Assembly: GCA_038030265.1 (NCBI GenBank)
Contig: CM075938.1
Location: 8,223,009-8,287,008 of the forward strand
Direction of reading: 5' to 3'
Source: Corythucha ciliata
Taxonomy: Eukaryota; Arthropoda; Insecta; Hemiptera; Tingidae
DNA length: 64,000 nucleotides
Shown here: positions 8,427-18,460 of the stretch, in pieces
Layout: each line of letters begins with the position of its first letter
Numbering within the stretch: the stretch's first letter is position 1
Program-made: the position numbers and the translations under genes
Notes under the pieces: model-generated
Databases searched by the model: none
Told to the model about the DNA's origin: nothing
What the model saw: the letters and a program-made list of their open reading frames with translations, nothing else

Positions 8427-11123
8427 TTAAGATTTCAGCTCAACAAGCTCAATAAATTTCGAGAAGTAGTCCTGTACTACCAAATAGCTTTTACCTATGA
8501 AAAATAACAAATCACCCCCAAGAACATCCCAAGGACCATCCGGCGGATCAGTTGGAAGCAGAGGTTCACATTTTTCTGGAGAATTTCTTAAACATACGGA
8601 ACAGTTAGATACAATTCGCCTTACATCGACAGTGATCCCTGGCCACCAAACGCAGTTCCTCGCTCTCAACGTACATTTATGTACTCCCAAATGACCCTGA
8701 TGGAGAAGGTTCAAGATTTCTCTTCTCATCTCTTTCGGAACAAAGTACCTCTGACCATGCAAGATTAAGCCGTCAAAAACTGTTAAATTTCCTCTTTCCC
8801 TGTAGAAATCAGTGTTTTTGAATTTTTCCCATTCGCCGGATAAAATACACTCCTTTAAACGCAATGAAACTTCGTCCTTGGCCTGAGATTTTTTTAGAAG
8901 GTGTATCCGCCTGTCGCAAACAGGAATTGCCGAAACGACTGACGCCACGTGAAGCTCTGTTTCGTCAAGGGCATCTTTATGATCAACGCCATCTTCTACG
9001 GGAAAACGAGAAAGGGCATCAGGCAGGGCAAAATCTTTACCCTTAACGTGTTGAATTTCTAAATCAAAGTTTAGAAGTCTCATTCTGAATCTTTGTAACC
9101 GAGCAGACAGTTCACCGATAGGTTTCTGACCCAAAATTTGAATTAATGGCTTGTGATCGGTCAGTAAAAGAAAACTTTTACCAATAATGTAAGGCGAGAA
9201 ACGCTCACAGGCCCAAGTAACCGCTAACGCCTCTTTTTCAATTTGAGCGTACCTCGTTTCGACCGAACTTAAACACCTAGAGGCGTATTGCACAGGGAAC
9301 CATTTTCCACGAACCCTCTGTTCCAGAACAGCCCCTATGCCAAAGTTAGACGCGTCTGCACAGACTCTTGTTACTCTTTGGCTGTCGTACAAAACCAGAC
9401 TTGTTGAGGTGGAGATTATTTCTTTGATCCCATTGAAACTTTTTTCGTGTACAGTTGTCCACGCCCATTCCGTTTTGGTGTTCAATAACTCCCGAATCAG
9501 TTTGCCAGATTCCGACAAGCGGGGATAGAATTTGCTCAAATAGTTCAGCATACCGATAAAGCACCTCAGGGATTTGCGATTATTTGGTGACGGCATTTCC
9601 CGAATAGCCGTGACTTTATCTGGTGCCGGAAATACGTACCCGTTCTCAAGTACGTGACCTAGGAAAGTCACTTTTTTAACGTTAAACTCACATTTATCCT
9701 TATTGAGGGTTAGGCCTTTTTGTTTAAATTTTTCCAAAAGAAGTTTGAGTCTATCGTCATGCTCTTTTTGACTCTTTCCGAAAACGAAGAAGTCGTCTAT
9801 CTGGTTGACAACCCCATCTAACCCCTCTACAATTTCCGACATCCGTTTTTGATAGTGCTCCGGCGAGCTGGATAAGCCAAATGGAAGACGCCTGTAATAA
9901 TACCTCCCAAATGGTATTATTAACGTGGTGAGAAGGGCACTTTCTTCATCTAGGGCAACCTGCCAGAAACCACTATTTGCATCGAGTTTCGAAAAGAACG
10001 TGGCACCCCTCAATTTGGCCAAAGTTTCATCGACGGCTGGCAGGATAGTTCGTTCCCTTTGTACGAATTTATTTAACTCTGTGTAGTCTGTACACAGCCT
10101 AATTTGATTGTTTTTCTTTGGAACGACAACAATTGGTGCGCACCAGTCAGTTGGCTGAGACACTGGCGTAATCACTCCTTTTTCCACCATGGAAGCGAGC
10201 TCCTCTTTCAGCTTGTCTCTTAGTGGTTCGGGAACCCGCCTTGGGCAAGAAACCGAATACGGTTCGGACGAAGCTTTCAACTTTATTTTATATGGTATGC
10301 CAGACAACCGCCCCAAACCGGTAAAAACTTGTGGGAACCGTTGGAAGACATCTAATTCTGACCGAACCTCCCTAATTTCGCTTTTCAGAAGAGGAAATGC
10401 GACTATAGCCTTTCTGCCGAGAAGGGGCTCCCTCTGCCCATAAACGACGTAAAACGGTTCAGTAACCTTTGTACCGTTTCTGAAAAGGTCGACTATAACT
10501 TTTCCTTTTACATTCAATTGGATATTTCCAGGCCCTCTAAGAATAGAAGAAGTCGGACGAATTTTTAGACCAAGTGAGTCGGCTAACGAGCACCCCATGA
10601 CACTTACGTCGGCCCCGGTATCGATTTTGAACGCTATCTGCTTTGTCTTTACTTCTAAAGTTACGTAAAAAGCATTGTTACATACATCAACCATCTTACG
10701 GTTTTCTTCGACTCGAATCGTTCCCAAAGAATAGTTATGAACGTCGGCATCGCCGGAATGCTCTATTTCGCGAATGGTTTTCCCAGACTTACATGCCGGT
10801 TTTATATGGCCTTCTTTTCCACAGTTGAAACAAGTTAATTTTCGAGCAGAACACGCTTCCTCACTGTGTGTGGCTAAACGACCACATCTGAAACATTTAC
10901 GAGTATGAGCTTTTTCCTTTTCTCTGGGTGACCAATACTTGAGCTTCCTGTTCTCTTCTACAGACTGTTCACTTTGACCTCTGACCTCGTCTTGTTGAGT
11001 TTCAATCGACTCGGATAAACGAATTTTCTCAATCGCTTGTTCAACTGTTAAATTTTCGACCAACTGTGATTTGCTCGACAAGCTCCTGTCGGCTAAGCCT
11101 GTAACTAGCTTTAAGAGAAGCAT
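8427..11123 (-). CDS. gypsy gag-pol polyprotein: zinc knuckles, protease, RT, RNase H, integrase N-terminus
   Basis: 898-residue frame. Two zinc knuckles lie near residues 77-111 (CFRC...C and CFNCGKEGHIKPAC). The aspartic protease site is FKIDTGADVSVMG at about 166-177. RT has KLDANSGFWQV (motif A) near 370 and QIDDFFVFG near 435, where most gypsy elements have YxDD. RNase H shows CADAS and EKEALAV and LLTDHKPL. The integrase zinc region HQGHLGVHK...CSVC and the first catalytic Asp (GGDLLFF) end the frame. It stops at a TAA after ELKS, where the integrase core continues in another frame. Confidence 0.93.
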   Translation of the reverse strand: MLLLKLVTGLADRSLSSKSQLVENLTVEQAIEKIRLSESIETQQDEVRGQSEQSVEENRKLKYWSPREKEKAHTRKCFRCGRLATHSEEACSARKLTCFNCGKEGHIKPACKSGKTIREIEHSGDADVHNYSLGTIRVEENRKMVDVCNNAFYVTLEVKTKQIAFKIDTGADVSVMGCSLADSLGLKIRPTSSILRGPGNIQLNVKGKVIVDLFRNGTKVTEPFYVVYGQREPLLGRKAIVAFPLLKSEIREVRSELDVFQRFPQVFTGLGRLSGIPYKIKLKASSEPYSVSCPRRVPEPLRDKLKEELASMVEKGVITPVSQPTDWCAPIVVVPKKNNQIRLCTDYTELNKFVQRERTILPAVDETLAKLRGATFFSKLDANSGFWQVALDEESALLTTLIIPFGRYYYRRLPFGLSSSPEHYQKRMSEIVEGLDGVVNQIDDFFVFGKSQKEHDDRLKLLLEKFKQKGLTLNKDKCEFNVKKVTFLGHVLENGYVFPAPDKVTAIREMPSPNNRKSLRCFIGMLNYLSKFYPRLSESGKLIRELLNTKTEWAWTTVHEKSFNGIKEIISTSTSLVLYDSQRVTRVCADASNFGIGAVLEQRVRGKWFPVQYASRCLSSVETRYAQIEKEALAVTWACERFSPYIIGKSFLLLTDHKPLIQILGQKPIGELSARLQRFRMRLLNFDLEIQHVKGKDFALPDALSRFPVEDGVDHKDALDETELHVASVVSAIPVCDRRIHLLKKSQAKDEVSLRLKECILSGEWEKFKNTDFYRERGNLTVFDGLILHGQRYFVPKEMRREILNLLHQGHLGVHKCTLRARNCVWWPGITVDVRRIVSNCSVCLRNSPEKCEPLLPTDPPDGPWDVLGGDLLFFIGKSYLVVQDYFSKFIELVELKS

Positions 11124-11170
11124 ATAATTCCCAAAACTACAGGTTTGGCAGGTCCATTGACACCTATCTT

Positions 11171-11589
11171 TCAGGGAATAGAGGTCATTGATGTAGCTAT
11201 TGACAGTTTCCCCTGATCGCGCCTTAGGAACTTAGCTCTTTCGAAGAATAAATTTGTCTTCACTTTAAAATGACCATCAAGTGTGTCTTTTACAATTTTA
11301 TAACTTGTTCGAGCCTCGGGTGGCAACCCCAAAGACGAGAGTAGATCATCGCCCTCTTCTCCTAAACAATAGACAAGGTTATTAGTTTGCTGTTCCTCAC
11401 TTTTATCCGAAAGACCCGAGGCGGATCGAAAAGCTTCAAAACGACGACTCCATCGGGACCACTTTGCCGGCTCCCGCAAGTCAAAACTCTCCGGTGGCTG
11501 GACGACGACCCTGCCGATTCGTTCGAAGGCTGTCGCGGCACTCTTTCCAGTGCTGCAACGAGCGCTGATACTAAGTCCTCCGCATTCAT
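11171..11589 (-). pseudogene. gypsy gag, N-terminal fragments
   Basis: Begins MNAEDLVSALVAALERVP just after the PBS (11589). A second frame, 11479-11171, continues with KWSRWSRRFEAFRSASGL and TLDGHFKVKTNLFFERAKF, typical of the capsid helices of gypsy Gag. The frames overlap without one continuous ORF, so gag is frameshifted. Confidence 0.75.
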
Positions 11590-11597
11590 TTTCTTTG

Positions 11598-11612
11598 ACT
11601 AAGCTGCCACCA
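11598..11612 (-). promoter_or_regulatory. primer binding site next to 5' LTR
   Basis: The element strand reads TGGTGGCAGCTTAG directly after the LTR. TGG at the LTR edge pairs with the CCA end of a tRNA primer. The primer tRNA is not identified. Confidence 0.6.
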
Positions 11613-11717
11613 TGTAAAGAAAACGAGAAAGATAATTTCGAGAACTTTTTATATTTTTTAATGACAATCCAAAATCCCCCTCCTTTTTATTCCTCAAAAT
11701 CATATGTCCCCATTACA
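11613..11717 (-). repeat. 5' LTR of the gypsy element
   Basis: 105 bp, TGTAATGGGG at its 5' end and TTTCTTTACA at its 3' end on the element strand. Unusually short for the family. No clear TATA box was identified. Confidence 0.9.
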
Positions 11718-12321
11718 GTTTCCTTATCGGGAAGTAAAAAGAACACTATGGGAATGTAACTTCCATTCTGAATCGCGTGAAGCGTGAAAAGTTGGTAAAA
11801 CAATTTCGGCACGCTTTTGAACGTGCCGTCAACGAACAAAATGTCGCTCCCGCACAGGCACTTCAAATTCGTCGTCGTCGTCGAAAATCCGACGATACTT
11901 GTACTCTCATCATTTATCAATAGAAAGTTTTCATCACTATTGGTCTCGATTGGGCATATTTCATCTAATGCGGAATGTAGTTCTAGTAGGGATTTCGGAA
12001 GCTTTAGGATACACACTTCTACGAACTCGAAGGGATACCTCGCCGGACGGAATTCACGTCGTCAGTGGTGAACGTAGGAACATCCCCACTCGCCAACTCA
12101 CGAACGAGTAATTTGTTAGGCCTCTCACGCGGATTTTCGGTTGCCTTGCGTTTCACACTATTTCTCACTCTCTGCCTGTTCAGGGATTGAAGTGATTTTG
12201 GCGGGTGATCGTGAACCATTTTCGTCTCTACTGTTTCATTTTTTGAATTTACTTTAATGAATGACTTACAGTTTTTTTCAATGCACGCCCATCTCAACGC
12301 GCAACACTTTGCCTCGATCAC
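11687..12321 (-). pseudogene. MULE transposase, 5' part (FLYWCH-like zinc finger and first catalytic region)
   Basis: 12321-12019 encodes a FLYWCH-like DNA-binding stretch (C...LRWACIEKNCKSFIKV...HDHPP) typical of animal MULE transposases. A second frame, 12016-11687, contains LFVDGTFKSVPKLFYQLFTLHA, the DGTF motif carrying the first catalytic Asp, and ends at the retrotransposon insertion point (11722). A frameshift separates the two. The remaining transposase continues at 7428 on the far side of the insertion in the matching frame. Confidence 0.8.
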
Positions 12322-12479
12322 TTATCACAGATAACGTGGCGCTCGGATTCGGATCCATCATACTGACTGACAATGAAACCTTCGCACGCAGTTTGTACAC
12401 ATTCCCTCTCGGTCTCCGCACGGAATTTGACCTAAGTCATCGGTAAACACTCATTACCGGCACGGAATTTGTACACGGC

Positions 12480-12748
12480 CATTTGCGCCACGGAGACGCC
12501 TATGGGAGTCGTACTCCGAGGGATTAGCTAAGCCGCGAACCCCACCCAGGTCCATTGTTTCTCGAAACTCTAGGCGCTTCTCCTGATCGGTAAACCATGC
12601 CGAATTTTCTCTTATCTAGATGTTGTTAGATGGAAATAATGAATAAATCTGTCGCCGGTATTTTAATTAATAAATTAATTAAACTGATGCTATCCGGACT
12701 ACGATGGAAGGGCATAGCCCAACACGATTCGAGTTTCGAGAAAAAATA
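12480..12748 (-). repeat. tRNA element, half 2 (split by MULE insertion)
   Basis: Begins with the second copy of CATTTGCGC (12480-12488), completes the tRNA acceptor (CGGAGAC on the plus strand), and continues as an inverted match to 3150-3345, ending at another TATCCGGACTACGATGG end (about 12692-12748). Confidence 0.8.
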
Positions 12749-13900
12749 CCAAAGGTAAAATCGAGAAGATTACCTGCGCTTTCTTGGATTGGAGGAAATT
12801 ACAACGTGGTAGGACGTAGTTTTTAATTAATTGATAATTGATATTGAAATATGATGCCTGAAGAGGTCGATGCTTAAGTGACTGCCTGTGTTGTTTTTTT
12901 TGCCCATATTTGTCGATACTATTTAAGTAAATTAAAAAAAAAAAAAAGTTTACGGTTCACGGCTAAACGGGGAACAAAGGCGTGGCCAGGAAGTGCCCCC
13001 CCACCGCCTCACAGAGGGCCAATGTTGTCCCGGGTCCCCAACGGACCGGTACTGTAAAGACGGCTCGTAATACTCCCGCCACTCAAACTTTTTTGAGTTT
13101 CTCCACTGTTTCGAGGGGCAAAGTTCTATATTTTCCTTGAAAATACAAGGGTGCGAAATTCATTATTGTAAGCGCCAAAACCCATTAAATTGATTCATAA
13201 AAGAACCAAACTCATAAACCCAAGAAGCAAGGTTTTAAACGGTTTTTTATAGGGGGCATAGCCAGCCTCCCTAGTGGCGGGGAGGGTCTAGGGATGGGCA
13301 GAAATATGTCAGATTTACCAGAGACCCCAGCAAGAGGAACTGGTAGTTCGTCTAATCAGATATACGCGCTTTACATCGTCAAATTGTTCCCCAGAAACTG
13401 AATTTTGACAAAAAGGTTCAGAATCCGTCAAAAACTAACATTTTTACAGGGAAACTATCGATGTAGCCTTCTACTCCGGTTTTTTCTGCCCGAAAATTGT
13501 CAATGTTTCCCCCAGAAGTGTTGATACTTGCGGGAAAAGGCTTACCCAAGGTGTCCAATAAAAGGACACACTTCGTGTCAAGAAGTCGAAAGGTAAACAC
13601 CTCTTCAAACCGGGACCAGCTCTTCAGCCTGCGAACGGACTACTCGATTGGGAAACAGCACGACACTTGAGCCGCTTCGACGACTGGGAACTCCAGAACG
13701 CCAGACGATCCGGAAGTACCACAGCGACGCATGTAGTCTTCCCGAAGCGAAGGATCACTCACAGTCAATTGAGACGACTCTTGACCGTTATTGACGTCAT
13801 AACCTATCAAGGCACCAACGGGCAAAGCCTATTGAGAACCTTTCCGGGGACTCAGTGATTCGATCCTGACTGGTTGGTATAAGGCTGACTCTGACCGAGG
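12749..13900. other. unassigned stretch
   Basis: Includes an A13 run (12937) and GC-rich blocks. Short frames such as 13825-13640 (minus, about 61 codons) show no recognised domain or splice context. I see no gene here. Confidence 0.5.
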
Positions 13901-15205
13901 CCTCTTGCCCCCTTGAGATTTGAATTTTTCCGAATGAATATTCATGAAATCGCGATTTCAGCGAAATTGAAAGTTTCAGGGACTTTTTTTTTCCAGGCCT
14001 TGAATCTCAGGCAAGGCGGCTCCGACAGTGCTTCTTTAAAGCCTGGCGAATAGCCGCAAAATTACAACACTTTCAAGGCAAACCATCCGCGAAACTCAAA
14101 GTTCACTGGCTGTAAATTCGCGATATTAAAAAGTTCCAGGTCTTGATTCCAGAAAAATTGCAAGTTCCGGGTTAATAATATCTGTGGAATTGCAAATTCG
14201 AGTTTGAATATCCGCGAAATTGCTCAGTTTCCGGTCTTTATTTTCACGAATGAGAATGCGATGAGAGGGGGATAAAGCCTTTTCTTGATACGCGGTAACG
14301 GTGCCTGACAAAACCATCGCGCGTAGGAAACGCACCGTGCGACGAGTGAATGAATGATTGAAATTTCACTGAGAAATTGCTGATGCACGTTTAAAAATGA
14401 TAAAACGTCACTTCGTGGTCATGTGGAGTCAACTTACAGTGGCTAACGAAGAAAGCTAAAATGAGAAAAAGCTAAAAGTGGGGAAAAATTCCTTATTCGT
14501 GGCTGAAATTGTGAAAAGAACTAATGTACTGCGTCGAGTCCGCTGCTAAAATAATACGAAACCCCGTTAATTCAACGCTATAGAAGTGAAAAAATGAATT
14601 TTCAGTTAGAATTGTAAAAATCTCCAATAATTGTTGAAGATAAAATTGAGAGAAATCGCTAATTCACAGCAGCTGTGAATTGATAGAAAATTTATTCATT
14701 TTATCAAAATTCGCAGGTAAAATGGAGATAAAAAATCGAAAAGTTACATCCTTCGGAGCTAAATAACCGTGAAATTGTAAGTTTCTGGGCCTTTTTTGAA
14801 AAAGAGGCTATGGACCCTGGGCTAGCCAGCCCACGACAGCACCCAAATAATGACAGACTACAGCACTCTGGAGCTGAAAATCTGTGAAATCGCCAGTTCT
14901 GGATCTAATTATCGGTGAAATTGCTAGTTTCTGGTCCTTATTTCCGCGAAATTTCAAGCTTCGGGGATCTTTCATTTATGTAGACCTGGGACATTCCGAC
15001 CTTTATTACAGCCAAATTGCAAGTTACGGGTCGCTTAATTTTCGGAGAAATTGCAAGTTTCCGAGCCTAAATATCCGTGAAATTACAAGTTTTGAAATTG
15101 TTTTTTGTAGGCTCGGACCTCGAACTCGCCGGGCCACGATCAACCACGTCGCGTAGGCTATTGAAACCAATACATACGTCGTTCTTACCTCCCCCCCCCC
15201 CATCT
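13900..15205. repeat. degenerate short-period array, AAATTGCAAGTTTC type
   Basis: Irregular units of roughly 30 bp built around CCGCGAAATTGCAAGTTTC.GG.CTTAAT. Spacing and sequence vary, so this is an old, diverged tandem array. A piece of the same family is at 19740-20160. Confidence 0.7.
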
Positions 15206-15211
15206 CGATTC

Positions 15212-16010
15212 AGAATGCGAGGGCTCCGAAATCGGAACTATGAGGTTATTCACGACAACGGAGGGACTGGATAGGGTGAGGGCATGTGTGGTGGTGCAGT
15301 CCATCTTGCAGCCGGTGAGGGTAAGTGGGTATTCAACGCCAGACTTGGCAGTGGCAAGTATAAATATTGAAATGTGAGGGGGGGGGCACATAAGACTGTT
15401 TATGTAGCTTCCTGGTATAGGGCCTACGACGGAAGGAGGGAGATCCAGGAAGAGCTGGAAAGGTTGATGGAGATCTCTGTCTGGAGGCGGCGATATTGAT
15501 CGTCGGGGCGGACTTGAATGCCCATAACGTAGCATGGGGTTCAACAGATACGAATAGGGCAGGCGAGGAGCTTCTGGAAGACCTCGTAAGGCTGAATTTT
15601 GTAATTATGAATATTGGAAACATGCCCACGTTCGTGACTTGGAGTCGGAGTGAGGTGATTGACGCCACATTCTGCTCTTGGGGGGCGGGGGGCGTGATAA
15701 CTGGATGGAGGGTGTGTAATGATATTTCCTCTGATCACAGGCCAATTAGATTCGAGGTTGGGGCGAAGCCGGATAGAAACCCCAGGCGAGTGGACTGGGA
15801 TAAATTTGAGAGGAAGCTACAGCAACAACAAGCTGGGGAGCAGGAGCTGCAGGAGGATAGTCTCGAACTTCAAGAAAGCAGGCTGACTAGATCGTTGAAA
15901 AAAGCGTTTGAGGAAGCCTGTCCGGCCCGACGCATTCGCGGAACGGGTACGCTGTGGTGGAACGCCCAGCTCAGGGAGCAGCGTAAAAAAATGATGTCTA
16001 ACTTTAATTG
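15212..16010 (+). pseudogene. family A ORF2: APE endonuclease
   Basis: The frame at 15496-16011 contains VGADLNAHNVAWGSTD and ISSDHRPIRFEV, the Asp/Asn and SDH motifs of APE endonucleases, then a linker ending at a stop (16009). Upstream, 15215-15490 matches copy 2 but is frameshifted. Confidence 0.8.
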
Positions 16011-16017
16011 AGGTAGG

Positions 16018-17104
16018 TTGACGAAGGCTGGGGTGGACTGGCAGCAGTATAATGGAGCCAGAAAGGCCTACAAGCGGGACCTCCGGAGAAAGAAGAGGAC
16101 GGCGTGGAGAAAATTCTGCGAGGAAGTGGAGTCAGCGAAGGAAACGGCAAGACCGAGCAAGGTCATCAGAGATGAAGTGGAATGGCAGCTAGGATCAATC
16201 ACGCTGCCGACAGGTGAAGTGATGGTGAATATGCTAAGCACTCATTTTCCGGAGTGTGAGAAGAGGCAGAAGACTGCGGTTGAGACTGACGTGCGTGACT
16301 TGAATGGAAGTCGGAGGGCACAGAGCGAACTGATCTGCACGGGGGAACGCTTCAGATGGGCGCTGGCGACGTTGGGAGCCTACAAGGCGGCGGGGCATGA
16401 CGGAATATACCCGATCGTCATGCAGAAAGCAAATGATGGGGCGAAAGATAGTATTCGTCGACTGATGGTGAACTGCTTGGTAAGGGGGGAAATCCCCACG
16501 GCATGGACGAGGGTAAGAGTGAAATTTTTACCTAAAGGTGGTGGAAGAGCATGTAACCGCGCGGCGGGATTTTAGGCCTATAAGCATCAATTGTGTAGGC
16601 TTAAGTGTATTGGAGTGAGTCATAGGGTTGCATATCCGGCAGGAAGTGCTTGCTAGGAGACGGTTGCATGAGCATCAACATGCTTATAATGCGGGGAGGT
16701 CGACGGATACGGCGCTGCATGCGCTACTTTCGAGGGTGGAGGATAGTCTGGGGTGTAAGGAGTACTGCTTGGAGTTATTCGTAGTTATAGAGGGGGCATT
16801 CAACAATGTCTCCAGGGAGTGTGTGATAGAGGCGTTGAGAGAGTTCGGGGTGAACAGTGTGTTGATAGAGTTCGTGGAGGTGATGCTGCGGAACAGATGG
16901 GTGGTGGCGGTGCTGGGGGGTGTGGAAGTGGTGGTGAAGGCTGAGAGGGGAACCCCACAAGGCTCCTGCATTTCCCTCCTGCTCTGGTGTTTGGTCATAG
17001 AGGGGCTCATACGATTCTTGGAGAGAGAGGGTATTTATTGCCAGTTTATTGCGGGTGGTGGGGTGATATTGGTGAGGGGGAAGGACTTGAGCACCTTTTG
17101 CGGT
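16018..17104 (+). pseudogene. family A ORF2: reverse transcriptase
   Basis: Two frames (16018-16575, 16628-17122) cover the RT. FRWALATLGAYKAAGHDGI and RVKFLPKGG are finger motifs, FVVIEGAFNNVS is a damaged motif A (first Asp changed), and AERGTPQGSCIS is motif B. Where YADD is expected there is FIAGG, so the catalytic aspartates are lost. Confidence 0.8.
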
Positions 17105-18160
17105 AGTTGCGGGCAAACTTGAAAAATGGTCGCTCTTTTTAGCGCTACGGCGGGAAATACGTGGGGGGCGGATTTCCGCTGCCGGGTACGCTACGTGGGG
17201 TCGGTCTTTATGCCGATCCTTTTGTACGGGGCGACCTGGCGGTGGCACCGCCCCTCCAAGGCGCAGAGAGCGAGAGTCGTCAGCCTGCAGCGGCAGGCCT
17301 TGATCCGGGTTGTCATGGCGTACAGGACTGTCAGCTCAGACGCCCTTCAGGTCATGGCGGGGATGCCTCCGGCTGATCTCCTGCTAGACGCCTGGGTGCA
17401 CAGACGCCGGGCCATCTCCGACTCATTGGGGCTGGTGGGGTGTCGGGAGGACTGGGTGGACCGTCTTGCACCTTTGGTGTCGGGCGGGTGGTTGCCGGGA
17501 GCACTTCGCCTCCTCGATGACTTGGTGGTGGAGGCCTGGCAGGGGCATTGGGCTGACAGTACGACTGGTAGGCGTTTGTTCGGCTTCTTGCCTGACGTGC
17601 GGATTCGGTTGGCAGCGGCCAGGTGGTTCATACCTGAACACGCGGCCACCTCGATCCTCACCGGCCATGGATCGTTCAGCGCCAAGTTGTGGCTATTCCG
17701 GCGGCGGGACTCTCCTTTGTGCCCGTGTGGTGACGAGGACGAGACCGCTGATCACGTGCTGCGTCGCTGCGGGTTCTATGACGACTTGCGCCATCGGGAA
17801 TGGGGAGTGGAAGGCCCTCCGCCGGACCCGGCGCTGGTCGGGAGCCGGAGGGAGTTTGAGAAGGTCCGGTCCGTCTCCCGCGCCTGGTTGGCGCGGAGGG
17901 GGCTGGGGCCTATGATGCCCGTTGTAGGGTAGATGTAAGTCGGGTCGGAGGCGTTTCGCCACTCTCCCGGTCCTGGAGAACGTCCACTTCCGCGTGGTCT
18001 CTCTCGGGCACCGGCTGGCTGGCCACCAGTAGTGGACAACGGACGGTAACCGGGGGAGCGACCCGCCTGTTGCTGTGGCAGCCGGGCCACGGATGGGGCA
18101 GTGTGCCGGTCAAAGGTCGGCAACGGCCTAGGCACCGGTCATTCGAAGGCATCACAGCAA
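17105..18160 (+). mobile_element. 3' fragment of a different R1-like non-LTR element inside copy 3
   Basis: GC-rich 1056-bp block with its own codon usage. It encodes one 268-residue frame (17126-17932) and a 3' region. It is bounded by a 264-bp direct repeat of the host element (16841-17104 and 18161-18424). No A-tail is visible at the right edge. Confidence 0.75.
17126..17932 (+). pseudogene. R1-like ORF2 C-terminal domain with zinc finger
   Basis: 268 residues with VGSVFMPILLYGATWRWH and LQRQALIRVVMAYRTVSSDALQ, the thumb/connection motifs after RT in R1-clade ORF2. Then comes CPCGDEDETADHVLRRC, the C-terminal CCHC zinc finger. No RT catalytic region is included, so it is a 5'-truncated copy. 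The frame is uninterrupted to TAG, which suggests it is younger than its host element. Confidence 0.8.
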
Positions 18161-18460
18161 GAGTTCGGGGTGAACAATGTGTTGATAGAGTTCGTGGAGG
18201 TGATGCTGCGGAACAGATAGGCGGTGGCGTGGCTGGGGGGTGTGGAAGTGGAGGTGAAGGCTGAGAGGGGAACCCCACAAGGCTCCTGCATTTCCCTCCT
18301 GCTCTGGTGTTTGGTCATAGAGGGGCTCATACGATTCTTGGAGAGAGAGGGTATTTATTGCCAGTTTATTGAGGATGGTGGGGTGATATTGGTGAGGGGG
18401 AAGGACTTGAGCACTTTGTGCGGTCTCATAAATCAGGCTGTTCACGTAATGAATAACTGA
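18161..18460 (+). repeat. second copy of a 264-bp RT segment (direct repeat)
   Basis: 18161-18424 repeats 16841-17104 at about 95 percent identity, including motif B (AERGTPQGSCIS). Copy 3 then resumes its normal order. This flanks the R1-like fragment exactly. Confidence 0.85.

Larger units (their letters stand above)
7434..11717 (-). mobile_element. Ty3/gypsy LTR retrotransposon, 4284 bp, full length
   Basis: Two 105-bp LTRs (7434-7538 and 11613-11717) begin TGTAA and end TTACA and differ at only one or two positions. The 5-bp target duplication GTTTC (7429-7433, 11718-11722) is perfect. Domain order gag, protease, RT, RNase H, integrase is that of Ty3/gypsy. The near-identical LTRs suggest a fairly recent insertion, but pol carries a frame break in integrase. 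Confidence 0.93.
6505..12479 (-). mobile_element. MULE DNA transposon (FLYWCH type), interrupted by a Ty3/gypsy element
   Basis: Cut-and-paste Mutator-like element of about 1.7 kb without the nested retrotransposon. It has a perfect 9-bp target duplication CATTTGCGC (6496-6504 and 12480-12488), the size expected for MULEs. Imperfect terminal inverted repeats share CAAACTCCGTGCCG/CAAATTCCGTGCCG. Further ACAAACTCCGTGC-like copies are spread through both ends and may be transposase-binding sites. Transposase fragments read on the minus strand. Confidence 0.85.

Noticed and set aside
13418..14335. Short minus-strand frames as missing polycystin pore exons
   Set aside because: No channel-like hydrophobic segments or pore motif. 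Phase and splice sites could not be matched to exon 27 or 28.
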